Assembly (NCBI GenBank): GCA_017936205.1
Contig: JAGBGB010000099.1
Coordinates: 1 to 24,376 of the forward strand
From: Oscillospiraceae bacterium
GTDB lineage: Bacteria > Bacillota > Clostridia > Oscillospirales > Oscillospiraceae
Direction of reading: 5' to 3'
Length of the DNA: 24,376 nt
Position numbers and translations under genes: made by a program. The notes under the pieces are model-generated. The model was not told the DNA's origin. It searched no databases and worked only from the letters and a program-made list of their open reading frames with translations. Shown here in pieces: positions 7,861 to 15,749 of the stretch (positions are counted from its first letter, which is position 1; each line of letters opens with the position of its first letter).

Positions 7861-9149
7861 TTTTGTTTCGCCTCCCTTAGTAATTTTTTGCCCAGACGGA
7901 AGGTTTCGGTCAGGGGCAGCTTGCCGGGACAGGTAAAGGAGCAGCAGCCGCATTCGATACAGTCCAGCACATGGAGCCGATCCAGCTCCCGTACCTTCTG
8001 TGCCTTGGTGAAACGGTACAGATACAGAGGCTGCAGCTTCATGGGACAGACCCCAACGCACTTGCCGCAACGGAGGCACACGGGATTCTCTGCGGCACCG
8101 TTCAGATCCTTCAGCAGGCAGAGAATGGAGTTGGTGGCCTTGACCACAGGGACGCTGAGATCCTTCTGTGCAATGCCCATCATGGGGCCGCCACTGATCA
8201 CACGCTCTGTCCGATCATGGAGTCCCCCTGCCGCCTCAATGAGATCGTGGAAGGAAGTGCCGATACGGACAATAAAGTTCTGGGGCTCAGAAATAGCCTC
8301 ACCGGAAATGGTCACAATTCTCTGGGTCAGGGGCTTACCCAACCGCACCGCCCGATAGATGGCAGCGAAGGTGGATACATTAAATACCGCACAGCCTACA
8401 CTGACCGGGAGCTGTCCGGGCTGAACCTCCCGACCGGTCAGGGCTTGGATCAGCTGTTTCTCTGCCCCCTGGGGATAACGGGTAGGCAGAACTGCCACCT
8501 CGATCTCCGGGAACTGCTTGGACAGCTTCCGCAAGCCCTCAATGGCTGCAGCCTTGTTGTCCTCTACCGCCAGAACCAGACGGTTAGGCTCTAAGAGCTC
8601 CTTCAGGATCTTCATGCCCTCTAACACATGCTCAGGCTCTGTCCGCAGCAGGGAGTCATCGGCGGTGATATAGGGCTCACATTCACAGGCATTGGCAATG
8701 AGGGTATCCACCTTCCCCATAGCGGAAAGGGCCTTCACATTGCCGGGGAAGGCAGCACCGCCCATACCTACGATGCCCGCATCCCGAATGGTGTTCAGGA
8801 TCTCCTCGCGGGAGGTAGGGATGTTCCCGGGTTGAACCGTATCCCGATAATCGTTCTCAATCACTACCGCCATAGCCTGTCCCAAGGTAGGATGGGGACG
8901 GCTCTCAATGGCAAGGACCGTACCGGAAACAGAGGCGTGTACGGGAACGCACAGACCCTCACCGTCACCGATCTTCTGTCCCAACAGTACATGATCTCCC
9001 ACCTTGACCAGAGGGGTACAGGGTGCACCGATGTGCTGCTGCATGGGGATCACTACCTGCTTGGGGGTAATGGTGCGGAATTCTGTGATTTTCGTGGACA
9101 TTTCTTTGTTATATTTGGGGTGGATGCCGCCAAAAAACAGATGCTTCAT
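7857..9149 (-). CDS. rnfC: RnfC-like iron-sulfur/NADH subunit
   Basis: A 430-residue cytoplasmic-face subunit. The N-terminal ~110 residues are the RnfC barrel-sandwich region (GDHVLLGQKIG, then ASVSGTV). The flavin/nucleotide-binding SLBB/Nuo51-like core follows, with GIVGMGGAAFP and NACECEPYITAD. Near the C-terminus are two 4Fe-4S motifs, CLRCGKCVGVCP and CIECGCCSFTCP. In Rnf complexes RnfC is the NAD(H)-reacting subunit. The length (~430) matches clostridial RnfC. Its start follows GAGGTGAAAGC and lies 23 bases after the apbE stop. With no RnfB here to deliver ferredoxin electrons, NAD(H) is the most likely electron donor side; this is inference. Confidence 0.93.
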   Translation of the reverse strand: MKHLFFGGIHPKYNKEMSTKITEFRTITPKQVVIPMQQHIGAPCTPLVKVGDHVLLGQKIGDGEGLCVPVHASVSGTVLAIESRPHPTLGQAMAVVIENDYRDTVQPGNIPTSREEILNTIRDAGIVGMGGAAFPGNVKALSAMGKVDTLIANACECEPYITADDSLLRTEPEHVLEGMKILKELLEPNRLVLAVEDNKAAAIEGLRKLSKQFPEIEVAVLPTRYPQGAEKQLIQALTGREVQPGQLPVSVGCAVFNVSTFAAIYRAVRLGKPLTQRIVTISGEAISEPQNFIVRIGTSFHDLIEAAGGLHDRTERVISGGPMMGIAQKDLSVPVVKATNSILCLLKDLNGAAENPVCLRCGKCVGVCPMKLQPLYLYRFTKAQKVRELDRLHVLDCIECGCCSFTCPGKLPLTETFRLGKKLLREAKQK

Positions 9150-9172
9150 GCTTTCACCTCAATTTTTATAGA

Positions 9173-10201
9173 TTAAGTTCGAATCAATTCCCGGAAGCCG
9201 TGGCTGTAGAAGCGTTGCCCTTGGGCATCGATCCACAGCGCTTCGGCTCCGTATTGCTCCAGCAGCTGCTGCCCTTCCTCTTGGGGCAGCAGGAACAGTG
9301 CCGTTGACAGGGCATCTGCAATGCCGGAGTCCTTGCAGACCACGGAAACCGACCGCCAGTACTCCGAGGGGTACAGGGTCGCAGGGTCGATAATATGATG
9401 GTACAGCTTCCCCTCTACCACATAGGCACGCTGATAGTCCCCACTGGTAACTACGCTGCCCTCCTTCAGGTACAGGGTGTGGACATAACGCTCTCCCCCA
9501 TCCGGATCCTGGATCCCGATGACCCAGGGGCTTCCGTCTTCCTCCTTAGGTCCCGTAGCGCACACATTACCGCCTACACTGATCAGCAACCCCGGCTCTG
9601 TTTCCTCTGCTACCCGTTGGACAGCCCAGCCCTTGGCAATGGCACCTACATCTAACTTTAGCAAAGGATCGGAGAAGAATACCGTTCCGGCTTCTTCATC
9701 TAATACAACAGACTCGGGATCTGTGTGCAGACTTGCCTCCTCCAACGCCTCCCGGGACGGGAGGGTGGCAGAGGTGGGATCGTCGATCCCGTCGCTGCGA
9801 GCCTCATGCCACAGGGACAAGACACTGCCCATGGCAGCATTGACCTTGCCCTTAGTAGCAGCATACAGCTCCTTGCAGTCTCGGAGCAGGTGCAGAATGA
9901 CGGGATCTACCTTTATGGGATTGATGGCAGCCTGATCATTCAGGGTCTTCAGATTGTTCATGCCCTCGTATTCGTTGTAAATGTCGAAGAGCTGATGGTA
10001 CACCAGCAGCTTGTCATGGATCTGCTGTGCCCTTGCCTGAAAGACTTCCTCACTTTCTGCCCGACCCACAATGGTAGTCAGGGTGTCAAAGAGGCTGAGG
10101 AAGGTGGCTGTATACTGCTTCTGCTCCGACTGTTGGGGCAGGAGGCCGCAGCCACTGAGAAGGATACACAGGCTCAGGCTCAGGCAAAGGAGCTTTTTCA
10201 T
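9173..10201 (-). CDS. apbE: ApbE-type FAD:protein FMN transferase, lipoprotein
   Basis: A 342-residue lipoprotein: the signal peptide ends in the lipobox LSGC (Cys18). ApbE signatures are present in order: FDTLTTIVG near the start, DVGAIAKGWAV, ISVGGNVCATG, and HHIIDPATLYP, followed by a DALSTALF segment. ApbE moves FMN from FAD onto threonines in targets such as RnfG and RnfD, outside the cytoplasm. Both are encoded just downstream, so the operon carries its own maturation enzyme. The same family is called FmnB in the Listeria extracellular electron transfer locus. The start ATG overlaps the stop of the upstream lipoprotein gene as ATGA, implying coupled translation. Confidence 0.94.
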   Translation of the reverse strand: MKKLLCLSLSLCILLSGCGLLPQQSEQKQYTATFLSLFDTLTTIVGRAESEEVFQARAQQIHDKLLVYHQLFDIYNEYEGMNNLKTLNDQAAINPIKVDPVILHLLRDCKELYAATKGKVNAAMGSVLSLWHEARSDGIDDPTSATLPSREALEEASLHTDPESVVLDEEAGTVFFSDPLLKLDVGAIAKGWAVQRVAEETEPGLLISVGGNVCATGPKEEDGSPWVIGIQDPDGGERYVHTLYLKEGSVVTSGDYQRAYVVEGKLYHHIIDPATLYPSEYWRSVSVVCKDSGIADALSTALFLLPQEEGQQLLEQYGAEALWIDAQGQRFYSHGFRELIRT

Positions 10202-11256
10202 GCTTCCAGAGCCTTCAGGATCAAGGCTTGGAAGCCGCCGATGGCGATGGTTACAGAGGCCGCCAGATCTGCATCTGTGGGAGCAGTCTTTTCATTCACG
10301 GCAATGCCACTGACCTCTTGTGCAGTCTTCCCTGTTACATAGGCGGCAAAGGAGGCAGCCTGCTCATTCCACTCCGCAGTAGCTCCTGCCCATGCCACCA
10401 TACCGTAGTCGGGGCCCAGCTGATTCTTGGTCAGCATGGGAGCCGTCAGGTCCGTGGTAATGGTGCCGCTCTGATCAAAGCTGACCTTTGCTTGGAGGCT
10501 GTCAATGTAGCAGCTGGTGATCACGCCATCCTTTTCTGTCAGAGCAGTCACATCACAGTCCAGCTGTGCAGTTCCCTCTGCATCAGCGGTAGCGCTGACA
10601 CTGCTCTTGGCGGAATTGATGGAGGCAAGCTTCAGAGTATCTCCCCCCTGCGCTCCAAGATGCTTGGCATTGGCAACGGCTTCTTCGATAGCAGACACAT
10701 AGCCGCCTAAGTAAATAGTAGCGGTAGAAGCCAGATCGGAGCCCTCGGGAGCTCTGCCCTGCTCGTTGACCGCACCCTCTCTCAGCTCTTCTACGGTTTT
10801 GCCCACCGCATACTGCGCCAGAGCAGCAGCCTGCTCGTTCCACTCGTACTTGGCGCCGCCCCAGGCGACCATACCATAGTTCTCTCCCAGCTCATTCTTA
10901 GTGGAAATGGGAGCAGTAAGATCTGTCGTAATGGTTCCCGTGGCATCAAATTCGATCTTAGCAGAAATACCGTCAATGATGCAGTCCTGAATGATCCCAT
11001 TGTCGTCTACCAGAACAGCGACCATGGTCACATCGTAGGCTGCGTTTACGGCATTTTCGCTGTCTGCGGCATTTGCAGTAATGGCGAGTCCGGTTTTCAG
11101 GGCTCCTTCTACAGAGGGGGTAGCTTCTGTAGGCTGTGTTCCCTGGGTGGTGCTGTGATCCTCAGTGCAGTTGTAGACCACAGGGGTGCCCACGCAGCCA
11201 CACAACAGGCTCAGGGACAGCACAAGGCTCATTAGAATTGCGAGTCTTTTCTTCAT
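10198..11256 (-). CDS. Lipoprotein with two ~156-residue FMN-binding-like repeats
   Basis: A 352-residue lipoprotein: signal peptide with lipobox LCGC (Cys21), a short T/E/P-rich linker, then two homologous domains at residues ~55-195 and ~212-352. Each repeat contains a TGTITTDLTAP segment, an LGxxYGMVAW segment, an EWNEQAA segment and a terminal segment (DLASTATIYLGG and DLAASVTIAIGG). I recall proteins of this look in Firmicutes near ApbE and Rnf-like genes, but know no experimentally defined function. The terminal segments lie where D-x2-SGATxT flavinylation motifs occur in FMN-binding domains, but the acceptor position reads Tyr182 and Ala338; the nearest threonines are Thr180 and Thr336. 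It could be an extracytoplasmic flavin or electron carrier. The start follows GGAGGAACC. Confidence 0.82.
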   Translation of the reverse strand: MKKRLAILMSLVLSLSLLCGCVGTPVVYNCTEDHSTTQGTQPTEATPSVEGALKTGLAITANAADSENAVNAAYDVTMVAVLVDDNGIIQDCIIDGISAKIEFDATGTITTDLTAPISTKNELGENYGMVAWGGAKYEWNEQAAALAQYAVGKTVEELREGAVNEQGRAPEGSDLASTATIYLGGYVSAIEEAVANAKHLGAQGGDTLKLASINSAKSSVSATADAEGTAQLDCDVTALTEKDGVITSCYIDSLQAKVSFDQSGTITTDLTAPMLTKNQLGPDYGMVAWAGATAEWNEQAASFAAYVTGKTAQEVSGIAVNEKTAPTDADLAASVTIAIGGFQALILKALEA

Positions 11257-11302
11257 ACATGGTTCCTCCGAATTTATTCTTTTATCTTTACTCGTCCTTC
11301 CG

Positions 11303-11830
11303 TTAAGAGGGAGGAGAAAAGCGACCGATCAGGGAGTGAGAGGACAGGATCCTCAGGACTCCCCCTGCTGCAGCCCCGGTGGCAAAGCCCGTGAACAGGG
11401 ACACCAGCAGCAAATAGGGCAAATATGCCCCGATATAAACCGTCTGCATCAGCAGCATGGCAGCAAGGATCTGCCCAATGTTATGAGCTGCCGCTCCCAA
11501 GATGCTGATACCGTATAGTGAAAAGCAAGGCAGCCTTCGGGAAAGCAGCATGATCCCCAAGGACAGCAGTCCCCCTGTCAGAGAGAACAGTAAACCGCTG
11601 ATGCCGCCACCGAATATAGCCCCCATGAAGCAGCGCAGTGCCACAATGGCAAGGGTCTCCCCTGCCGGAAGCAGCCAGATCGCCACAAGGGTCACAATAT
11701 TGGCAAGTCCTAACTTGACCCCTGGTAGTGGAATCAACAGCTGCAGGGGCAGGAAGCGCTCTGTATAGGATAGAGCCAAAGCAAGAGCAAGCAGAATGGC
11801 ACAAAGCGCCAGCTTTTTCGTTCCCTTCAT
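11303..11830 (-). CDS. Gx transporter family membrane protein (EetB-like)
   Basis: A 175-residue protein with about five membrane segments and the family stretch PLPGVKLGLANIVTLVAIWLLP. This family is often annotated as heptaprenyl diphosphate synthase component I, a name probably inherited from gene neighbourhood. It commonly pairs with a NusG-II protein, as here, where the two genes are 4 bases apart. From memory, the EetA and EetB proteins of the Listeria/Enterococcus flavin-based extracellular electron transfer locus are this pair. A role in membrane electron transfer or quinone/flavin handling fits the operon but is inferred. Confidence 0.85.
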   Translation of the reverse strand: MKGTKKLALCAILLALALALSYTERFLPLQLLIPLPGVKLGLANIVTLVAIWLLPAGETLAIVALRCFMGAIFGGGISGLLFSLTGGLLSLGIMLLSRRLPCFSLYGISILGAAAHNIGQILAAMLLMQTVYIGAYLPYLLLVSLFTGFATGAAAGGVLRILSSHSLIGRFSPPS

Positions 11831-11834
11831 CCCA

Positions 11835-12218
11835 TCACCCCACTACAAAGTCCACAGCAGCCTTGCCCACGATCCGCAGCTCCAGCCCGTTGGGCAGGCA
11901 TACAATGCTCCGCCCCGGCTGACTGATCCAGCCACTGTGAACGCAGTCCCCTCCGGGACAGTCACTTTGGGTAATGGCAGCCCGACCATCTTTCAATACA
12001 ATAGTATTGTGATAGTCCCCGGAGATCTCAATGGTCTCCTGTGTGCTTAGGGGAAGCTCTCGCAGAAGTGCTCCATTCTGATAGATCTGCACAACAGCCT
12101 CCTGTGAAGATGGATGTTCAGGCAGGAACAGTGCCCCTACTCCTAACGCCAAAACAAGAACCAGCCCAATAGCGATCCAATCCCCTTTTCGGAAGGAGAG
12201 TTGTATTTTTTTGTTCAT
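11835..12218 (-). CDS. NusG domain II membrane protein (EetA-like)
   Basis: A 127-residue protein with one N-terminal membrane helix (residues ~14-32) and an extracytoplasmic NusG-II domain. The family signature is clear: SDCPGGDCVHSGWI with Cys87 and Cys92, then SIVCLPN with Cys107. The start is the ATG at 12218, preceded by GGGGAGAAGGG; the longer upstream frame runs into the promoter and lacks a ribosome site. It is the first gene of the eight-gene operon. Despite the name, the family is not the transcription factor NusG; it is usually found next to Gx-transporter genes. The three cysteines could be redox-active or bind metal, which I cannot tell from sequence alone. Confidence 0.86.
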   Translation of the reverse strand: MNKKIQLSFRKGDWIAIGLVLVLALGVGALFLPEHPSSQEAVVQIYQNGALLRELPLSTQETIEISGDYHNTIVLKDGRAAITQSDCPGGDCVHSGWISQPGRSIVCLPNGLELRIVGKAAVDFVVG

Positions 12219-12260
12219 ACCCTTCTCCCCTCTGCAGTCCTTGATCCAAAACACAAAGCC

Positions 12261-12276
12261 CGCCCATTCTTGGGCG
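12261..12276 (-). other. Hairpin at the 5' end of the operon leader
   Basis: CGCCCA/TGGGCG with a 4-base loop, starting about 10 bases downstream of the expected transcription start and 43 bases before the first ATG. On the minus strand it has no T run directly after it. It may stabilise the transcript. Read on the plus strand it is followed by TATTTTTT, so it could also stop transcription entering from the other side. Confidence 0.4.
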
Positions 12277-12293
12277 TATTTTTTCCTTATACT

Positions 12294-12322
12294 ATCATAT
12301 CTGATTTTACAAGAAAAGTAAA
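12294..12322 (-). promoter_or_regulatory. Promoter of the flavin/Rnf-like operon
   Basis: On the minus strand, TTTACT (12322-12317), a 17-bp spacer and TATGAT (12299-12294), about 75 bases before the first ATG. The -10 is 5/6 and the -35 is 4/6. No other promoter-like sequence was noticed in the short gaps further down the operon. Confidence 0.65.
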
Positions 12323-12478
12323 GCAGTAATTTTCTTCCATTTTTAAAGCAATTGCCTTCGTCCGACTCATAGAGAGCGATTATTTCCATCTGTAAGGAAG
12401 CGGTAAATCCGAATTCAGGTTATAACCTTTAATAAGCAAACCGCTATATAGCAAGGCCTTCGGCGAAAATCATGCGCT

Positions 12479-12594
12479 GTAGGGGCGAAGCTGTGTCTTC
12501 GCCCGTGGCACTACGATTTTGAACCATACTCAAAAAGAACGATGTTCTTTGCCATTCGGTAGTTTCTCGGGCGAAGACACAGCTTCGCCCCTAC
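12479..12594. repeat. Foldback repeat of a second type (element D)
   Basis: Perfect 27-bp inverted arms lie at 12479-12505 and 12568-12594 (beginning GTAGGGGCGAAGCTG), with 62 bases between. Each arm is itself a hairpin (GGGCGAAG/CTTCGCCC). The arms start with GTAGGGGCG like copies A-C but then differ, and the interior is unrelated. A 12-bp direct repeat, TAAATCCGAATT, lies on both sides (12404-12415 and 12662-12673). The element fills the gap of about 360 bases between the operon promoter at 12322 and the hairpin at 12687; no gene was seen in that gap. Confidence 0.8.
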
Positions 12595-12686
12595 GCACGG
12601 TGCAGTATTTTGCTTGCGAGCAATACCACATTGGGTAGTAAGCTTGCGAAAGGTGATAGCCTAAATCCGAATTTGAAGTAGTTACG

Positions 12687-12728
12687 AAGGCTGTCCTCTG
12701 TGATGTGAACATCACGGAAGACAGCCTT
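12687..12728 (-). terminator. Terminator-like hairpin after the aminopeptidase gene
   Basis: AAGGCTGTC (12687-12695) pairs with GACAGCCTT (12720-12728), and an inner GTGATG/CATCAC stem continues it. It lies about 13 bases past the stop codon at 12742. The minus-strand tail is only weakly T-rich. Confidence 0.65.
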
Positions 12729-12741
12729 TACACTTCAACGA

Positions 12742-14712
12742 TCAGCGATCCTCGTAGAAGACCTTCATGCCCTTGTAGGTCATGTAGGTATCCAGCTTGG
12801 AAACCAGCTCCATAGGAGCGTGCATGGACAGGACGGGGACACCTGCATCAACGGTCTCGATGTTGCGGTTTGCCATATAGCAGGCAACGGTGCCACCGCC
12901 GCCCTGGTCTACCTTACCCAGCTCGCCGGTCTGCCAGATCACATCGTGCTTGGCGAAGAGGGCACGAACATAGCCCATGACCTCAGCAGCTGCATCGGAG
13001 GAGCCGGACTTGCCACGGGCTCCGGTGTACTTGAAAATACCGGTGCCGTAGTTGATACGGGTGTTGTTCCGACGGTCGCAGGTCTCTGCATACAGGGGAT
13101 CGAAGGCATTGCTTACATCCGCAGACAGACAGAAGGAGCCCTCGAAGCAGCGGCGGAGGCTTGCACCGGTGGCTTCGCACAGATCAGCCATAAAGGTCTC
13201 GAAGTAGTCACTCTGCATACCGGAAATGCCGTTGGAGCCAACTTCCTCCTTGTCAGCCAGAACGCAAACAGCAGTCTTGGCAGGAACACCCAGCTCTAAC
13301 AGGGGCTTGAAGGATGCGAAGGCACATACACGGTCGTCATGACCATAGGCAGCAATCAAGCTACGATCAAAGCCTACCTCACGGGCAGGGCCTGCGGGAA
13401 CCATGGTCAGCTCAGCAGTCAGGAAGTCCTCTTCCACAATGCCGTACTTCTCATTCAGCAGGCACATGGTAGCGAACTTAATACGGTCAGCACCCTCGTC
13501 CTCGGGCAGGGGCTTGGAGCCAAGGAGAATGTTCAGATTCTCACCGGTGATGCCCTCAGCCATGGTCTTACGCATCTGGTCGGCAGACAGATGGATCAGC
13601 AGATCGGTAACACAGAAAATGGGATCGGCGGGATCCTCGCCAACGGTCACATTGATGACGGATCCATCCTTCTTCACCACAACACCGTGGATGGCAAGGG
13701 GTGTGGTAGTCCACTGATACTTCTTGATACCACCGTAGTAGTGGGTCTTGAAGTAAGACATCTCGCTGTCCTCATACAGGGGATTGGGCTTCAGATCCAG
13801 ACGGGGAGAGTCAATGTGTGCGGCACAAATATGAGTACCCTCATTGAGAGACTTCTCGCCGATAACAGCGAAGATCACAGCCTTCTTGTGGTTGTTGCCG
13901 TAAACACGGTCACCGGGCTTCAGCTCCATGCCGGGAACCAGAGGCTTGAAGCCGTGCTTTTCTGCCTCTGCAATGGTCCATTCCACTGCCTCTCGCTCGA
14001 TCTTGCAGTTGGAGATGAAGTCCATATACTCCTTGCAGTAGGGCTCCATGGCGGCCAGATCCTCGGCGCTGATGCGGTCATAGCCGTTCTTGGGGGCGTT
14101 CAGCAGGGTCTTGCGCTGTTCCTCGTATTTCTTTTCTTCCATTTTGAAAACTCCTTTCAAAAAATCAGTACATTGTTTTGAAAACTGCTCTAACTCCATA
14201 TCAGAGCAGAGGGTATGGTCTGTCATAGCAGAAAATTCCTCGCTGCTTTTCTGCGCACGGAGCCGTAGTCGGGCGTAATCCTCCGTGATACCGTCTCGCT
14301 TCATGAGCCTCTGAATACGGCAGTCCTCCGAGGCAGTCACTGCAACGGTCACATCACACAGCTCACCGAGCCCACCTTCAAACAGGGCGATGGCATCAAT
14401 GGCAGCATAGGCAGCCCCTTGGATCCGTTGGAGGACTTCCTCCTTCACATAGCGGTGGGTGATACGGTTCAGCAGGAGCAGCTTCTCCTCGTTCTGAAAA
14501 ACGATACCGCCCAGTGCCTTCCGATCCAGACAGCCATTTAAGAAGGCTGTGGGGAAGTTGGCTTCCAACTCAGCCAGCATGGCTTTGTTTTCCTGCAGAA
14601 GCTCATGATACAGAGCATCGCAGTCAACACAAAGGAAGCCTAATTCTTCCGCCGCCTTTAGGAGCGTGGTCTTTCCGCTTCCGCTTCCACTTGTAATTCC
14701 AAGGATCCTCAT
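12742..14712 (-). CDS. Fusion of dephospho-CoA kinase and M18 aminopeptidase
   Basis: One open frame of 656 residues without an internal stop. Residues 1-190 look like CoaE, which phosphorylates dephospho-CoA in the last step of CoA synthesis: P-loop GSGSGKTT, CDALYHELL, and DRKALGGIVF; the length is near that of a free-standing CoaE (~195). Residues 191-656 are a metal-dependent M18 aminopeptidase of usual length (~466): AAHIDSPRLDLK, DKEEVGSNG, LSADVSNAFDP and a terminal HAPMEL supply the expected zinc ligands and catalytic acid. Met191 (ATG at 14142) has its own AAAGGAG site, so a free aminopeptidase of 12742-14142 may also be made, perhaps as the main product. The start ATG at 14712 overlaps the ywlC stop as ATGA. 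The kinase half is somewhat divergent (NRITHRYV where others have HP). Confidence 0.85.
   Translation of the reverse strand: MRILGITSGSGSGKTTLLKAAEELGFLCVDCDALYHELLQENKAMLAELEANFPTAFLNGCLDRKALGGIVFQNEEKLLLLNRITHRYVKEEVLQRIQGAAYAAIDAIALFEGGLGELCDVTVAVTASEDCRIQRLMKRDGITEDYARLRLRAQKSSEEFSAMTDHTLCSDMELEQFSKQCTDFLKGVFKMEEKKYEEQRKTLLNAPKNGYDRISAEDLAAMEPYCKEYMDFISNCKIEREAVEWTIAEAEKHGFKPLVPGMELKPGDRVYGNNHKKAVIFAVIGEKSLNEGTHICAAHIDSPRLDLKPNPLYEDSEMSYFKTHYYGGIKKYQWTTTPLAIHGVVVKKDGSVINVTVGEDPADPIFCVTDLLIHLSADQMRKTMAEGITGENLNILLGSKPLPEDEGADRIKFATMCLLNEKYGIVEEDFLTAELTMVPAGPAREVGFDRSLIAAYGHDDRVCAFASFKPLLELGVPAKTAVCVLADKEEVGSNGISGMQSDYFETFMADLCEATGASLRRCFEGSFCLSADVSNAFDPLYAETCDRRNNTRINYGTGIFKYTGARGKSGSSDAAAEVMGYVRALFAKHDVIWQTGELGKVDQGGGGTVACYMANRNIETVDAGVPVLSMHAPMELVSKLDTYMTYKGMKVFYEDR
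14143..14157 (-). promoter_or_regulatory. Internal ribosome site for a separate M18 product
   Basis: On the minus strand AAAGGAG (14157-14151) lies 8 bases before the ATG at 14142, which begins the aminopeptidase domain (MEEKKYEEQ). These bases also encode the LKGVF that ends the kinase domain. The site decides whether one or two proteins come from this frame. Confidence 0.7.
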
Positions 14713-15743
14713 GCTTCCTCCCTCGGGTCAACGATATGGAAGCCGGCGGCTTTTTTTAGGCGGTTTCCCACGGCGTAGGCTATACCGCCACCTTGGGGAC
14801 AACGGGCATAGATGGTTTGGATCTCCGGCTTGTCCAAGTCTCGCAGGGCGGAGAATAGGCCGGCGGACAGGCTGCGGTTGTCGGCTCTGCTGCCATAGGC
14901 GGTGGGATTGCAGCCTTCATATAAGGGAAGCTCCTCTTGGAAGCACAGGACAGCGTCCTCGGGTCGGATGTGTTTGCGGATATAGGCAGCAGCCTCTTCA
15001 TCGCTGCCGTCTACAATGATCACCTCTGCCCTGGGGGAGTAGTGGATATACTTCATACCCGGGGCTCTTGCAATGGCATCCGGGGGCAGCTCTCCCAGAA
15101 CCGCCGGGTCTACTTCTAATTCTCCCAGAAGCGCTACCAGCTCCTCCGGGGTAATGCCGCCGGGTCGCAGCAAACGGGGAACCTCTGCAGTCAGATCGAT
15201 AATGGTAGATTCCACCCCAACCTCACTGGGCCCACCGTCAATAATGGCAGCGATTCGACCATCCATATCATGGAGCACATGCTGGGCGGTGGTGGTGGAG
15301 GGCTTGCCGGAAAGATTGGCAGAGGGAGCCGCAATGGGAACTCCCGACAGACGGATCAGTGTCCGTGTTGCCTCATGGGCAGGGCAGCGGACACCTACAG
15401 TATCCAGCCCTGCTACAGTTCGCTTGGGCACACAGTCCTTCACAGGGAGGATCATGGTCAGGGGCCCCGGCCAATACCGCTCTGCCAGCAGCCATGCCCG
15501 TTCCGGGATGCTGTGGCAAATGCTTTCCATTTCCTTCGGCTCTGCAATGTGGAGAATAAAGGGATTATCCTTAGGTCTGCCCTTGGCCTCGTAAATTCGG
15601 TCAACAGCAACCTCGTCAAGACCGTTGGCTCCCAGACCGTAGACCGTTTCCGTAGGAATGCCTACCAATTCACCTCTGCGGATAAGCCCGGCGGCATATG
15701 CCAGATCCTCACGGCTGTCTCCACGGAGCATTTGTGTTTTCAT
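14709..15743 (-). CDS. ywlC: L-threonylcarbamoyladenylate synthase (Sua5/YwlC)
   Basis: A 344-residue protein, the long Sua5 form rather than the short TsaC/YrdC form. It makes threonylcarbamoyl-AMP from threonine, bicarbonate and ATP, the first step of the t6A modification of tRNAs that read ANN codons. Seen: IPTETVYGLGANG, KGRPKDNPFI, SAPSANLSGKPSTT and ESTIIDL in the YrdC domain (residues ~10-195), then the linker PGMKYIHYSPRAEV leading to the C-terminal Sua5 domain. It starts 6 bases after the prfA stop. The prfA-ywlC neighbourhood is conserved in Firmicutes; prmC, often between them, is missing here. Confidence 0.95.
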   Translation of the reverse strand: MKTQMLRGDSREDLAYAAGLIRRGELVGIPTETVYGLGANGLDEVAVDRIYEAKGRPKDNPFILHIAEPKEMESICHSIPERAWLLAERYWPGPLTMILPVKDCVPKRTVAGLDTVGVRCPAHEATRTLIRLSGVPIAAPSANLSGKPSTTTAQHVLHDMDGRIAAIIDGGPSEVGVESTIIDLTAEVPRLLRPGGITPEELVALLGELEVDPAVLGELPPDAIARAPGMKYIHYSPRAEVIIVDGSDEEAAAYIRKHIRPEDAVLCFQEELPLYEGCNPTAYGSRADNRSLSAGLFSALRDLDKPEIQTIYARCPQGGGIAYAVGNRLKKAAGFHIVDPREEA

Positions 15744-15749
15744 GGGTTT

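Noticed and set aside
10198..11256. The two-repeat lipoprotein as PplA of the Listeria electron-transfer locus
   Set aside because: PplA-type repeats carry the SGAT flavinylation motif as I remember it; these repeats belong to a different-looking family, so the name was not used.
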